DNA of 64,000 bases from Flavobacteriales bacterium (GTDB taxonomy: Bacteria > Bacteroidota > Bacteroidia > UBA10329). The first letter of the stretch is position 1. Every line of letters begins with the position of its first letter. Shown here in pieces: positions 44,856-54,533 of this stretch. Under the pieces are notes generated by a model that was not told where the DNA came from, ran no database searches, and was given only the letters and a program-made list of their open reading frames with translations. The position numbers were made by a program, and so were the translations under genes. The stretch is from NCBI GenBank assembly GCA_020635535.1, contig JACJZP010000014.1, forward strand, positions 1 to 64,000. Direction: 5' to 3'.

Positions 44856-45836
44856 TTACAGGAACGTCTTAACTTTTCTTGCAACCGCAGGTTTCAATCG
44901 TAGCCAGATATTTGCAAAAGGCATCAAAAGGTTCTTCCAAATGGAATCGTATTGTTTCTCCTCCTGTTTTCCGATACCGAAATTGACGGAGGAAACAGAT
45001 TCTGAGCGTACCAGTGTTCCGAACATCCAATCCCAAATAGCCAACTTGGAACCCAGATTCCGATTGAAATGCCTCTCATCGTCACTATGATGTATCTGAT
45101 GCTGAAATGGGCTGATCAGAATGTACTCCAACCAATTGAAGTACTTAAGCGGAATATGCGAATGCCTGAGATTGGAGCCGAAGAAGAGAAAAGCAAAACT
45201 CAGCACGTTTGCCCCAATGAGTGTTATCTCTTCTATTGGATGGGCAGACCAATAACGGAAAACACCTGTAACCAGACCAAGCACCAAAATACCCTTGACA
45301 TTATTGATGATCAGCTCTACCGGGTGTATGCGATATTGGGTAACTGGGTTGAGTGTGGTTGCAGAATGATGCACTTTATGGAATTCCCAAAAGAAGGGTA
45401 CATAATGCATGACGTAATGCACCACGTACGTGGAAAAGTCACTCAATACGGTGAGCACAATGGTGTATAGAACCAATGTTGCCGAGGCAGACAATCCTTG
45501 CGAAGGATAACCGAACCATTCCGGTAGCAGTATCTCCAGCTTGTAAGAGAGATAAAACCCGAATACGAAATAGGGCCCTATCAGAAAAACCTTGAAAAAT
45601 GAGTTCAGAAAGATGAGGCTGTAGTCCACAAAGGCCGAGCGACTGAGCCATACATCTTTTCTGAATACGTAAGACCAGAAAGAACCCTGTTCATTCGATT
45701 TCCGATAAACATAGTAGGCCAATCCGAGAGAAGAAAAGAGGTAGAGCAAATGAAGCCTACTGTTTGAATCTACAACTGACTGCAATGGCAGCTTCATTGC
45801 CTCCAATACTCCGTGATATACTTCCTGAAGGGTCAT
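44856..45836 (-). CDS. Sterol desaturase/fatty acid hydroxylase family protein
   Basis: A 326-residue membrane di-iron enzyme. The histidine boxes are H140-YVM-H144, H153-KV-HH157, and HQIHH at 246-250 with H256, set between hydrophobic helices, as in the fatty-acid hydroxylase superfamily. In bacteria these enzymes hydroxylate or desaturate lipids, hopanoids or carotenoids; the substrate cannot be told. The start overlaps the stop of the MscS gene upstream by 4 bp, so they are co-transcribed. Confidence 0.88.
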   Translation of the reverse strand: MTLQEVYHGVLEAMKLPLQSVVDSNSRLHLLYLFSSLGLAYYVYRKSNEQGSFWSYVFRKDVWLSRSAFVDYSLIFLNSFFKVFLIGPYFVFGFYLSYKLEILLPEWFGYPSQGLSASATLVLYTIVLTVLSDFSTYVVHYVMHYVPFFWEFHKVHHSATTLNPVTQYRIHPVELIINNVKGILVLGLVTGVFRYWSAHPIEEITLIGANVLSFAFLFFGSNLRHSHIPLKYFNWLEYILISPFQHQIHHSDDERHFNRNLGSKLAIWDWMFGTLVRSESVSSVNFGIGKQEEKQYDSIWKNLLMPFANIWLRLKPAVARKVKTFL

Positions 45837-46657
45837 TTATCACGTTTGATCCAAATGTCGCGTTGCGGGAACGGAATGGTGATGTTGTTTTTACGAAACG
45901 CATCCTCAATGGCAAAACGCAGGTCGCTCTTCACAAATTCAATCTTGAACACATTGCGCGAAAAGAACAGGACCTTGAACGTGAGTTGAGAATCTCCGAA
46001 ATCTGTGAAAAACACGAATGGCTCTGGGGTTTTAACCACGTCAGGATGGTTTTTCGCACACTCAATGAGTATCTGCTCCACTTTCCGAACATCAGACCCG
46101 TAGGCAACGCCAACCTCAACGTTGAAACGCGTTAATTTTCGATTGTGGGTCCAATTCACCACGTTGCCAGAAATGAAACGACCATTGGGAATGATCATTA
46201 CAATTCCATCTCTCGTCTCAACTTCAGAAGCTCTCAATCTTATCTCTTTGACCCTGCCTACAACTCCGTCTGTTTCAATGACATCAGAAACTCGAATTGT
46301 TCCATCAAAAAGCAGGATCACACCGCTTATAAAATCCTTGAACACCTCTTGCAACCCAAGCCCTATACCTACCAAAAGTGCAGCCGAACCAGCCAGCAGA
46401 AGGGTGAGTTTGAAGCCCAATGCCTCTAATGTAAGCAGCAGAACCGCCACCCAAATGGTATATTGAACCAACTGAAAAACAGACAGCCTTCTACCTCTTT
46501 CCAACTCAGTGTAGTTGCCTCGGTCTACCATGATCTTTTTAAGCCCCTTGGTAAAGACCCATGCTATGGCTATAACAACCACAACCACAAACAACTGTAA
46601 AACAGATAAGTGATAATCCTTGTAGACAAAAAGCTCGTGTTGCAGGAACTCCTTCAT
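45833..46657 (-). CDS. MscS-family mechanosensitive channel (third copy)
   Basis: A channel protein with start at ATG 46657 (MKEFLQHELFVYKDYHL) or 46672. It has an N-terminal helix (LQLFVVVVVIAIAWVFTKGL), the pore helix region LLAGSAALLVGIGLGLQEVF, beta-domain IRVSDVIETDGVVGRVKEIR and IIPNGRFISGNVVNWTH, and the C-terminal FPQRDIWIKRDK. It is clearly more distant from the tandem pair at 2.9-4.5 kb than they are from each other. Coupling to a lipid-modifying enzyme by a 4-bp overlap is its notable context. Confidence 0.93.
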   Translation of the reverse strand: MKEFLQHELFVYKDYHLSVLQLFVVVVVIAIAWVFTKGLKKIMVDRGNYTELERGRRLSVFQLVQYTIWVAVLLLTLEALGFKLTLLLAGSAALLVGIGLGLQEVFKDFISGVILLFDGTIRVSDVIETDGVVGRVKEIRLRASEVETRDGIVMIIPNGRFISGNVVNWTHNRKLTRFNVEVGVAYGSDVRKVEQILIECAKNHPDVVKTPEPFVFFTDFGDSQLTFKVLFFSRNVFKIEFVKSDLRFAIEDAFRKNNITIPFPQRDIWIKRDK

Positions 46658-46792
46658 GTATGCAAATTTCATACAAAGTAAGCTGATAGTCGAATCAACT
46701 GACGGTTTATACCATGAAAGAGGTACTGAACAAACCTGACTAAATGCAACCGATTTGGTTTCATTTTACACCGACAACTTGACCCTTAGGTA

Positions 46793-46822
46793 TTGACAAG
46801 TTTGAAAATCTTTGTATCCTTG
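46793..46822 (+). promoter_or_regulatory. Candidate promoter of the TonB receptor gene
   Basis: TTGACA at 46793-46798, then TATCCTTG at 46815-46822 (one mismatch to TANNTTTG), 19 nt between TTG and the box, about 36 bp before the ATG. The rest of the gap 46673-46857 shows nothing else I can identify. Confidence 0.45.
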
Positions 46823-46857
46823 GAATGCTTTAAGAAAACGTTAACCAACCCCATCGA

Positions 46858-49707
46858 ATGAGAAAACTTTCTACCCTACTCGTTTTCATACTATTAACCG
46901 CCATTGCCTTTGCACAGAATACCACCGTTACTGGTGTGATCAAGGACAAGAAGAATGGCGAAACCCTGATAGCAGCATCTGTAATTGTAAAAGGTACAAC
47001 TACAGGGGTTCAAACTGACCCAAATGGCAAATTCTCCATTGAACTTGACCTCTCAGAACCCAAAACCTTGGTGGTCTCGTACCTCGGCTATCAGGATTTT
47101 GAAATTCCGGTAAGCAAAGACAACACGAATGTTACTGTTGAAATGGAGACCGTTAACATGCTCGGGCAGGAAGTTGTGGTGTCGGGTTCTCGGGTATCGG
47201 AAACAATTATGGAGTCGAGCGCCACCATCACTAAAATGAACTCCAAGGAGGTTCAAGAGATCGCTTCAGGCGATTTCTACGGTGGTCTTAGCACATTGCA
47301 AGGGGTTGATGTAACTACCTCCAGCCTTGGTTTTCAGGTGGTGAACATGCGTGGTTTCAACACTACCGCGCCCGTCAGAATTGTGCAATTCATTGATGGA
47401 ATGGACAATCAGGCTCCTGGCTTGAACTTTCCGGTTGGTAACCTTGTGGGTGCCAACGACCTTGACCTCGAAAAAGTTGAAGTACTCAATGGCCCAGCAT
47501 CAGCACTTTACGGTCCTAACGCGTTTCAAGGTGTCATCAGCATGACAACCAAGAACCCTTACGACTACCCAGGCCTCTCTGTGAAAGTAGCTGGTGGTAT
47601 GCGTGATTACGCAGATATTCAGGCACGTTATGCCAGAACCATCGGTAAGGAAAAGCGCTTTGCTTTCAAAATCTCAGGTCAGTATAAACGTGCGTTGGAC
47701 TGGCGTGCCAACGATACCAAGTATCGCCCTGTTTATGACGACCCAACAGACAGCATTGCCCCTAACCTGTATGGCGACATTGATGCCGACATTGACCTTT
47801 CTGCCATCGTAGAGCAAGCACAGACAGATCCGGACCTTTCTCAGGAGGAGCGAGATGATTTCATCAAATTGAATAACTGGCTAAGCCTTGTTTCTCCGAA
47901 TGCTTATCCTGGAACAATCAATGTTAAGGCACCGGGCTATGCTGAAAAAGACCTTGCCAATAACACCACATTTACTGGCAAACTGAGGTCATCACTTCAC
48001 TACCGTTTCAAGCAAGGTATTGAAGCCTCGGTAGCTTATAATTTCGGACAAGGCTCGGCCATTTATCAAGCATCCAATCGATACAGCATCAATAACATTC
48101 AGTTTCATCAGTTGAAGGGCGAAGTGAAAGGCCGCAACTGGCTTTTCAGAGCCTACTCAACATGGGAAGATGCAGGAGATTCTTACGACATCGTTTTCAC
48201 TGGTATCAACATCTCAAAAGAGGGAATTGCTGACTATGTGGGTGAGTACTTGGGCGCGTATTTCGATACGCTCCGAATCATGACACAAGATTTTGACGAT
48301 GATGCCACTGCGCAAGAAGTAGCCATCGCTCATCAGCATGCACGTGATGAGGCTGATGCCAACGGTTGGATTCCAGCAGGTTCGACCAAGTTCGACTCGT
48401 TGAGAAATGAGATCATCAACAATGCTGATCTTCAGAAGGGTTCAAAATTTACAGACAGGTCTAATCTGCAACATGTTGAAGGCCAGTACAATTTTGACTG
48501 GCCTTGGTTGGATGTGCTGGTGGGTGCCAACTTCAGACATTTTGATCCGCAATCTTTCGGAACCATCTTCTCCGATACGCTCATAAATGCGGGTGATACC
48601 CTTGCAAACGGTGCCGCAAATCTTGATGCCAAGTTTGTGAACCTCTCGGTGTGGGAAGTGGGTGGATTTATGCAGTTAAGTAAGAAGTTCTTCAATGACA
48701 ACCTCAAGATCATGGCATCGGTAAGGGTGGATAAGAACATGAACTTCCCCGTTCAGTTCTCGCCTCGAGGCTCTATTATGTACAACTTCAAAGGGCATGT
48801 ACTCCGTGTTTCTGGGCAGAGCGCTTTCCGTATTCCAACTCTTCAGAATCAGTACATCAACTTGGATATTGGACCACTGACCATTGCTGGCAACCTGAAT
48901 GGTTGGGATAATCTATACACATTGGAATCGGTTACTGCCTTCAACAATTTCTTGGACAGCGTTCAAACACAAGGTGTTTGGTATGACTCGGTTTATGACG
49001 ATGCTGCTGGTAAACTCAAAACATTCTCAGCCAAGAAACTGCGTCCGGAGCAGGTTAAGACCATCGAGGTCGGATACCGAGGAGTGGTGTTTAAGAAACT
49101 CTACATAGATGCCAACTTCTACTATAACTGGTACACCGATTTCATTGGCGAGATACGCGTTGTGCAACCAGAAAACGCTTCTGTAAATGATCAGAGCGGG
49201 GTAGATCAGCTGCTATCCTACTCGTCAACCAACGAGAGCTATATCCGCTACCAGATCCCAGTGAATGCGCAACAGCAGGTCCGCTCAATGGGAGCAACCA
49301 TTGGTCTTGCATACTACATCAACGATAAGTTTACAGCTACGCTGAATTACAACTGGGCCAAATTGGTGGATGATGATCTTGATGACCCTATCATTCCTGG
49401 TTTCAACACTCCTGAACACAAGGTTAACGTTGGCTTGAAGGGGCGAAGGGTTTGGAAAGGACTTGGCTTCTCTGCCAATTTCCAGTGGGTAGACAAATAC
49501 GTTTGGAGAAGTACTTTCGGAGACGGTATTGTACCATCGTACTCCTTCCTCGATCTACAGCTCAGCTACGAATTGCCAAAATGGTATTCTACCCTACGGT
49601 TGGGTGCCTCAAATGTTTATAACTTGAAACGTCAAGAAGCTTTCGGTGCACCTACCATTGGCACCATGGTTTATGGCTCCATTACATTCGATATCAAAAA
49701 ACTCTAA
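46858..49707 (+). CDS. TonB-dependent receptor
   Basis: A 949-residue outer-membrane active transporter. A signal peptide (TLLVFILLTAIAFAQ) is followed by a carboxypeptidase-regulatory-like domain (about 22-100: VTGVIKDKKNGETLIAASVI, VQTDPNGKFSIELD, LVVSYLGYQDFEI), then the plug (about 105-240: VNMRGFNTTAPVRIVQFIDG, VEVLNGPASALYGPNAFQGV) and a 22-strand-type barrel to the C-terminus (TMVYGSITFDIKKL). No SusD gene is adjacent. Twelve bp downstream is a T9SS-exported CocE/NonD hydrolase in the same direction, so the receptor may import products of that enzyme. A paralogue begins at 63249. Confidence 0.95.
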   Translation: MRKLSTLLVFILLTAIAFAQNTTVTGVIKDKKNGETLIAASVIVKGTTTGVQTDPNGKFSIELDLSEPKTLVVSYLGYQDFEIPVSKDNTNVTVEMETVNMLGQEVVVSGSRVSETIMESSATITKMNSKEVQEIASGDFYGGLSTLQGVDVTTSSLGFQVVNMRGFNTTAPVRIVQFIDGMDNQAPGLNFPVGNLVGANDLDLEKVEVLNGPASALYGPNAFQGVISMTTKNPYDYPGLSVKVAGGMRDYADIQARYARTIGKEKRFAFKISGQYKRALDWRANDTKYRPVYDDPTDSIAPNLYGDIDADIDLSAIVEQAQTDPDLSQEERDDFIKLNNWLSLVSPNAYPGTINVKAPGYAEKDLANNTTFTGKLRSSLHYRFKQGIEASVAYNFGQGSAIYQASNRYSINNIQFHQLKGEVKGRNWLFRAYSTWEDAGDSYDIVFTGINISKEGIADYVGEYLGAYFDTLRIMTQDFDDDATAQEVAIAHQHARDEADANGWIPAGSTKFDSLRNEIINNADLQKGSKFTDRSNLQHVEGQYNFDWPWLDVLVGANFRHFDPQSFGTIFSDTLINAGDTLANGAANLDAKFVNLSVWEVGGFMQLSKKFFNDNLKIMASVRVDKNMNFPVQFSPRGSIMYNFKGHVLRVSGQSAFRIPTLQNQYINLDIGPLTIAGNLNGWDNLYTLESVTAFNNFLDSVQTQGVWYDSVYDDAAGKLKTFSAKKLRPEQVKTIEVGYRGVVFKKLYIDANFYYNWYTDFIGEIRVVQPENASVNDQSGVDQLLSYSSTNESYIRYQIPVNAQQQVRSMGATIGLAYYINDKFTATLNYNWAKLVDDDLDDPIIPGFNTPEHKVNVGLKGRRVWKGLGFSANFQWVDKYVWRSTFGDGIVPSYSFLDLQLSYELPKWYSTLRLGASNVYNLKRQEAFGAPTIGTMVYGSITFDIKKL

Positions 49708-49719
49708 CCCCCAATTACC

Positions 49720-52700
49720 ATGAAAAGAGTTCTATTCTCCATTGTTCTGTTCGGATCGATACTAGGTTCTGCCATTGGTCAGAATGCCAACATCATCCTT
49801 AACGGTAAGATTGATAACCTACTTGAGTTCTCAACGGTTTACTCGGAAGAGTTTGTCATGCACGACAGCGTTAAACTGGTAACTGACGTCTACCTGCCTG
49901 TAATGCGCGATTGCCTATTGGTGCCGATAAGCATTGATCTTCCGGCTGCTCTCGGTGGTGGTTCCATTGATTACGATCTGGAATTGATTCCGCGAGGAAC
50001 ACAATACGTGATCTATGACTCTTTGAACGGTCAGCCCAATCCGAATCCATACAAACTGCCCATAGTACTTACCCGTACTCCTTACAACAAAGGAGACCAG
50101 AATGCTGAAGAAGCTCCGATCATGAACCTCTTGGGCTATGCTTTCCTCAAGCAGGATCAGCGCGGACGCTACGCATCAGAGGGTGTTTACCTACCGCTTA
50201 CCAGTGATGGTTGGCGTAAACACGAATATCACCCAAACTTCAAACATGTATTGGACGCCACCGATTTCTCTGACCCCAAATGTGGCAACTATCACGAAGA
50301 CGGATATGATACCAAAGAGTACATCAAAACGCGGTTGATGCGTGACTATGATCTTGATGGTGATGGTGTAACAGACACTACCGACCTGCTCTACACTGGC
50401 CGTTACGCCATGTTCGGGGCATCTGCTTTAGGTTACAATCAATATCAGGCCGCAGCTGCCCATATGATAGATGAGAATGAACCTGGGCTTAAGGCCATCA
50501 TGCCTATTGTGGCACCTGCCGATTTCTACAAAGGTGTGGGATATCCGAACGGTGTGCTAAGAGACAGGCTTGTAACCGGTTGGTTAAAGGGGCAGATCTT
50601 TGATACGGACGATGATCTGATACCGATTGACAACGATATGCAGAACAACATCCACAGTTCTGCAGACTACAACCTTCCACAATCCATTGAGGTGAACTCA
50701 GTAATGAAAGACTTCCAGCAGAACAAATTCGATGCGGCCAACTTGGCCATCGACCACTTCGTTTCGGTACAATATCCTGACGAGAATGGCAACATGACCT
50801 GCGGTTACTATCCGAACTTTGTTGGGCGTGCTGAAATTGATGTAAGCCGCGCACGAACCGATATTAATGGAGAGCCAGACCCGAATGGAATGTACAACCG
50901 ATTCCGCAACATGGAGGTGCCCGGATACCACCTTTGCGGATGGTGGGACATCTTTGTAGACTCTCAGACCGAAAGTTGGGCCAACATGAGGCGGCACTTG
51001 AGTACTTCCAAGTTCAATCGTCCGGGGGTTACCAACCGCGAACTGCAAAAGTTGGTGCTCGGCCCATGGGCGCACCAGACCATTGGCTCCACAACTACCG
51101 GTGACCGTACCTACCCTGAAAATGTGAACGACCTGCTTGGAATCAACTTCGATGATTTCAGTGAAACGAACATTCCAATTGACAAGGCCTTGAACTCTGA
51201 GGTTATTGGCTGGTTCAGATATAATCTGAACTATCACCCAGATGAGTTCATTGGAGAACCCAAATTCATTCTCCCTGAGTCAGATAACCTCTATCCACTT
51301 GTAGACCTTGGCCTGTTAGGAACGGTGGATATAAGGGTGCCGGCAGAAGAAGTACGTCTTCCGTATACGAAGTTGATCAGTGTGCTTACAGGTGTTGAAC
51401 CCCTTTCTGGTCTTAAGGCAGAACTGGTGTTGAACAGCCCGCTTGGTTCTCAGAGTTTCCCGATTGATCTACCCGAAATTCCATTGGACAATGTGATCCC
51501 TGGCCTCAACGCTCAGGATATAGATCCTATTCCTTACCGCGACTTTGCAGATCCGAATGAGATACCCAACGTTCGTCTTTACGTAATAGGACCGAACAAT
51601 GACACTGAGCCGCAGAATGTCAATCTGTCTAACTATTGGTTGCCGGCAGACACGTTTCCACTGCCAGAAGGCAGGCCATGGGACGCTATTCAACGCGAGA
51701 CCTTCTACATGCACAAGAATGGAACACTTGACCAGAATGCTCCAACTACCGATGAAGGATTCAAGATGTATGTGCATGACCCTGATGATCCAATTAGAAC
51801 AGTTGGTGGAGCTAACATGATCGTTAGGACTCCAGATGGAGAAAGAGATGCCCAAGGTCAATTCAACCTAAAAGACCCACGCTATGAGCCTTACACCATG
51901 AACCGCCCAGGGGTAATAAGCTTTGAAAGCGCCCCAGTTGTAGATTCTCTTTGCATAATCGGTTTTCCGAGGGTCAAACTATATGCAAAAAGTAACATTG
52001 CCGGATTGAATGAAGGCCCTACTGACACGGATTTCCATATTCGTATTGTGGACGTTTATCCTGATGGAAGGGAATATTTTGTTCAAGATGGCTGCGTAAA
52101 CGCAAGAGCCAGAGACTATGTGCGCATGTTAATAGAGGAACCGTGGAAGGATTGGCAGATTCCGTTTGTTGGAGATGATATACCGTTCACAAACATCAAC
52201 ATTGGAGAGATCTATGAATACTATTTTCAAATGTTGCCTATTGCCTATACGTTCGGTGATGGTCATAAGGTCAAGATCCTAATAAGCAGTAGCAACTTCA
52301 CACGTTTTCAGGTAAACCCCAATGTTCCGATAGAACCGGGAGAGTATTTCCGTAGAAAACCAGGCGATGGTAAGACCTACATTTTTGAAGGTGAGGAATA
52401 TGCACCACGCGTGGCCATTCAGCGTGTTCACTTCTCACCAGATCATCCAACACAGATCCAATTGCCTATTTACACTAAACAGTATACTGGCATAGACGAC
52501 CCTATTGCACAAGAAACCGGTTCTCAATTACTGGTGTATCCTAATCCGGCTCAAGAAATGGTCACAGTTTTCATGGACAATGGAAGAAACTACAGTGTCA
52601 ACATCCTTAACTTGGATGGCTCATTGGTCCGCTCTGAGAACAGTTTCAGAGATAACATGAATATAGATGTGTCGGATCTGAGCCAAGGTGTTTACTTCAT

Positions 52701-52758
52701 TGAATTGACAGACACCGAAACCAACGAGCGTTTTGTAGAGAAGTTGACCAAGCTCTGA
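49720..52758 (+). CDS. T9SS-exported CocE/NonD-family hydrolase
   Basis: A 1012-residue secreted alpha/beta hydrolase. A signal peptide (VLFSIVLFGSILGSAIGQ) precedes an X-Pro dipeptidyl-peptidase (S15)/CocE core: VLTRTPYNKGDQN, YAFLKQDQRGRYASEG, nucleophile elbow MFGASALGYNQYQAAAAH with Ser235, and GYHLCGWWDIFVDSQ. A calcium-type loop DYDLDGDGVTDTTD lies just before the elbow. The jelly-roll domain typical of the family follows (about 690-900), and the C-terminus is a T9SS type A sorting domain (LLVYPNPAQEMVTVFMDNG ... GVYFIELTDTETNE). Family members cleave esters, acyl-amides or N-terminal peptides; the substrate is unknown. It is co-directional with the TonB receptor. Confidence 0.9.
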   Translation: MKRVLFSIVLFGSILGSAIGQNANIILNGKIDNLLEFSTVYSEEFVMHDSVKLVTDVYLPVMRDCLLVPISIDLPAALGGGSIDYDLELIPRGTQYVIYDSLNGQPNPNPYKLPIVLTRTPYNKGDQNAEEAPIMNLLGYAFLKQDQRGRYASEGVYLPLTSDGWRKHEYHPNFKHVLDATDFSDPKCGNYHEDGYDTKEYIKTRLMRDYDLDGDGVTDTTDLLYTGRYAMFGASALGYNQYQAAAAHMIDENEPGLKAIMPIVAPADFYKGVGYPNGVLRDRLVTGWLKGQIFDTDDDLIPIDNDMQNNIHSSADYNLPQSIEVNSVMKDFQQNKFDAANLAIDHFVSVQYPDENGNMTCGYYPNFVGRAEIDVSRARTDINGEPDPNGMYNRFRNMEVPGYHLCGWWDIFVDSQTESWANMRRHLSTSKFNRPGVTNRELQKLVLGPWAHQTIGSTTTGDRTYPENVNDLLGINFDDFSETNIPIDKALNSEVIGWFRYNLNYHPDEFIGEPKFILPESDNLYPLVDLGLLGTVDIRVPAEEVRLPYTKLISVLTGVEPLSGLKAELVLNSPLGSQSFPIDLPEIPLDNVIPGLNAQDIDPIPYRDFADPNEIPNVRLYVIGPNNDTEPQNVNLSNYWLPADTFPLPEGRPWDAIQRETFYMHKNGTLDQNAPTTDEGFKMYVHDPDDPIRTVGGANMIVRTPDGERDAQGQFNLKDPRYEPYTMNRPGVISFESAPVVDSLCIIGFPRVKLYAKSNIAGLNEGPTDTDFHIRIVDVYPDGREYFVQDGCVNARARDYVRMLIEEPWKDWQIPFVGDDIPFTNINIGEIYEYYFQMLPIAYTFGDGHKVKILISSSNFTRFQVNPNVPIEPGEYFRRKPGDGKTYIFEGEEYAPRVAIQRVHFSPDHPTQIQLPIYTKQYTGIDDPIAQETGSQLLVYPNPAQEMVTVFMDNGRNYSVNILNLDGSLVRSENSFRDNMNIDVSDLSQGVYFIELTDTETNERFVEKLTKL

Positions 52759-52783
52759 TCTGAAACCGATATGGTTTTCAATG

Positions 52784-52810
52784 ACCCCGCCATTGCAAAA
52801 TGCGCGGGGT
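52784..52810. terminator. Hairpin between the hydrolase and thioesterase genes
   Basis: Stem ACCCCGC / GCGGGGT (52784-52790 with 52804-52810), 13-nt loop. It is followed at once by a promoter box instead of a T run, so termination is possible but not certain. Confidence 0.4.
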
Positions 52811-52818
52811 TATCTTTG
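52811..52818 (+). promoter_or_regulatory. Promoter box of the thioesterase gene (TATCTTTG)
   Basis: Exact TANNTTTG with TTG at 52793-52795, 17 bp before the ATG at 52836. Confidence 0.5.
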
Positions 52819-52835
52819 CGCCAAATTTCAGTGCC

Positions 52836-53351
52836 ATGTCAGAAAAGCGAACACCCGAATCTACCCTTGCCATTAACACGGAAATTGTGTTGCCTAACGA
52901 TACCAACACCCTTGGCAACCTGATGGGTGGCAAGCTGCTGCATTGGATGGACGTGATTGCTGCCATTTCTGCCCATCGGCTTTGCAAACGGGTATGTGTA
53001 ACGGCATCGGTCAACAATGTTTCGTTCAATCAACCCATTAAACTTGGCGATATCGTTACGCTTCGTGCAAAAGTTTCCCGCTCTTTCAATAGCAGCATGG
53101 AGATATTCATTGATGTTTTTGTTGAAGACCGTGCAACTTCTGAGAAGATAAAGGTGAACGAGGCCATTTACACCTTTGTGGCCGTTGATCAGATGGGAAA
53201 CACTATCCGTGTTCCTGAGATAACGCCAGAAACGGAAGAGGAAAAACAGCGCTACGATGGGGCTCTGAGAAGAAGACAGTTGAGTCTTATCCTTTCCGGA
53301 AAAATGAAGCCAAGTGAGGCCACCGAACTAAAGGCTTTGTTTGAAGATTAG
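52836..53351 (+). CDS. Acyl-CoA thioesterase (hotdog fold)
   Basis: A 171-residue enzyme starting at ATG 52836 (MSEKRTPESTL); the longer open frame starts in the upstream hairpin. The hotdog motif TNTLGNLMGGKLLHWMDVIAAISA with conserved Asn and Asp, followed by SVNNVSFNQPIKLGDIVTLRA, matches YciA/BACH-type acyl-CoA thioesterases, which hydrolyse a broad range of acyl-CoAs. The C-terminal tail after residue 140 is charged and variable. It converges with the GT9 gene, 2 bp between stops. Confidence 0.9.
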   Translation: MSEKRTPESTLAINTEIVLPNDTNTLGNLMGGKLLHWMDVIAAISAHRLCKRVCVTASVNNVSFNQPIKLGDIVTLRAKVSRSFNSSMEIFIDVFVEDRATSEKIKVNEAIYTFVAVDQMGNTIRVPEITPETEEEKQRYDGALRRRQLSLILSGKMKPSEATELKALFED

Positions 53352-53353
53352 TT

Positions 53354-54352
53354 TCAGGAAAGAAGTCTTTCGGCCTGTCTTAGAATGTTGGCCATATCTT
53401 GGTCTTCCATACATCTGAAATGGCCTTTCGGACATTTGTCGAAACCTATCTTGCTGCAAGGGCGACAATCCAACCCATTTACTTCTGATAGATAAGATTC
53501 CCCTCCTTGAGGGAGATAGGGATACATGCCGAAGGCAGGAATCGTATTCCCCCAAATGGAAATGATCTTCTTGTTGAATGCTGCCGCTATGTGCATCATG
53601 CCGGTATCGTGCGTAATGACCAACTCCGCCTGTTTGATGAACCAAGCCGACTCAAGTACTGAATATTTTCCGCAAGCATTTATAACCGTTCCTTCTGCTT
53701 CTTCCTGTACGGATCGGCCCAGATCTGCATCTTCCTTTCCACCGATCAGCAATATGGGTTTTGAAATTCCATTGCAGAGTTCCAAAAGCTTATGCTGCGG
53801 CAATTGTTTGGTCTTCAGCTTTGCCCCTACCACAACGGCCACAAAACCAAACCCCTCTGCCTGTGGCATCTCCCCAAAGGGGAGAATTTTAGGGACTCGA
53901 AAATCTGGCGGAAAAAAGAAATCCAACCCGTTTTCATCATTCTCAATTCCGAGTGGTTTCACCGTTTGCATGTAACGATCAACGATATGAACATTTGGCA
54001 AACAGTTCACCTTCAAGTTCACCTTCAGCCATTTCTCCACGTTCAGTTTATTGAAGGAATACCATTTACCTCCAATCAATGTTCTCAGAATACGCGTGCG
54101 GAGATTATGGTGAAGATCAATAACCACATCTGGACTGAATGCTTTCAGCTCCTTGGCAAGATCATTAATGTCCTGATTCAGCAGAAAAAACCCGTTCAAA
54201 TACGGATTCGGCTGCACCAGTTCAGCATACTGCTTCTTGGTCACGTATCGAATATCAGCATCAGGGAATTTGGCCCGCAATGCCCTCGCAACCGGACTTG
54301 TAAGCACAATATCTCCAATGGAACTGAACCGTATGATGAGAATGCGTTGCAA
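53354..54352 (-). CDS. Glycosyltransferase family 9 (heptosyltransferase-like)
   Basis: A 332-residue cytoplasmic glycosyltransferase of the LPS heptosyltransferase family. GT-B features are the N-terminal ILIIRFSSIGDIVLTSPVAR and LRAKFPDADIRYVTKKQYAE, FSPDVVIDLHHNLRTRIL, and the donor-binding LVITHDTGMMHIAAAFNKKI plus ISIWGNTIPAFGMYPY. It probably adds a heptose or related sugar to LPS core, which fits the nearby kdsB. The start appears to be TTG at 54352, 5 nt after a TACATTTG box. Confidence 0.9.
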   Translation of the reverse strand: MQRILIIRFSSIGDIVLTSPVARALRAKFPDADIRYVTKKQYAELVQPNPYLNGFFLLNQDINDLAKELKAFSPDVVIDLHHNLRTRILRTLIGGKWYSFNKLNVEKWLKVNLKVNCLPNVHIVDRYMQTVKPLGIENDENGLDFFFPPDFRVPKILPFGEMPQAEGFGFVAVVVGAKLKTKQLPQHKLLELCNGISKPILLIGGKEDADLGRSVQEEAEGTVINACGKYSVLESAWFIKQAELVITHDTGMMHIAAAFNKKIISIWGNTIPAFGMYPYLPQGGESYLSEVNGLDCRPCSKIGFDKCPKGHFRCMEDQDMANILRQAERLLS

Positions 54353-54357
54353 CGGAA

Positions 54358-54365
54358 CAAATGTA
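54358..54365 (-). promoter_or_regulatory. Candidate -7 box of the GT9 gene (TACATTTG, minus strand)
   Basis: Exact TANNTTTG on the minus strand ending 5 nt before the TTG start codon. Confidence 0.5.
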
Positions 54366-54452
54366 GAAAGGCGAAGTGCTAATTTTCACCTAGCAACGAC
54401 CCATGTTCAATAATATGAACGCACCCCTTGTGTATGCAGTATCGGACAATTG

Positions 54453-54482
54453 TTAAAAAAGGGTCTGTTTACTGAACAGACC
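54453..54482 (-). terminator. Rho-independent terminator on the minus strand
   Basis: On the minus strand, stem GGTCTGTT / AACAGACC with loop CAGTA, then CTTTTTT. It would end a leftward transcript crossing the tandem-repeat region, although no firm gene is upstream of it. Confidence 0.65.
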
Positions 54483-54533
54483 ACATTAACAGCAGTTAAG
54501 TGTGCATAAAGCGCACTTTTAATTCACGTTGTT

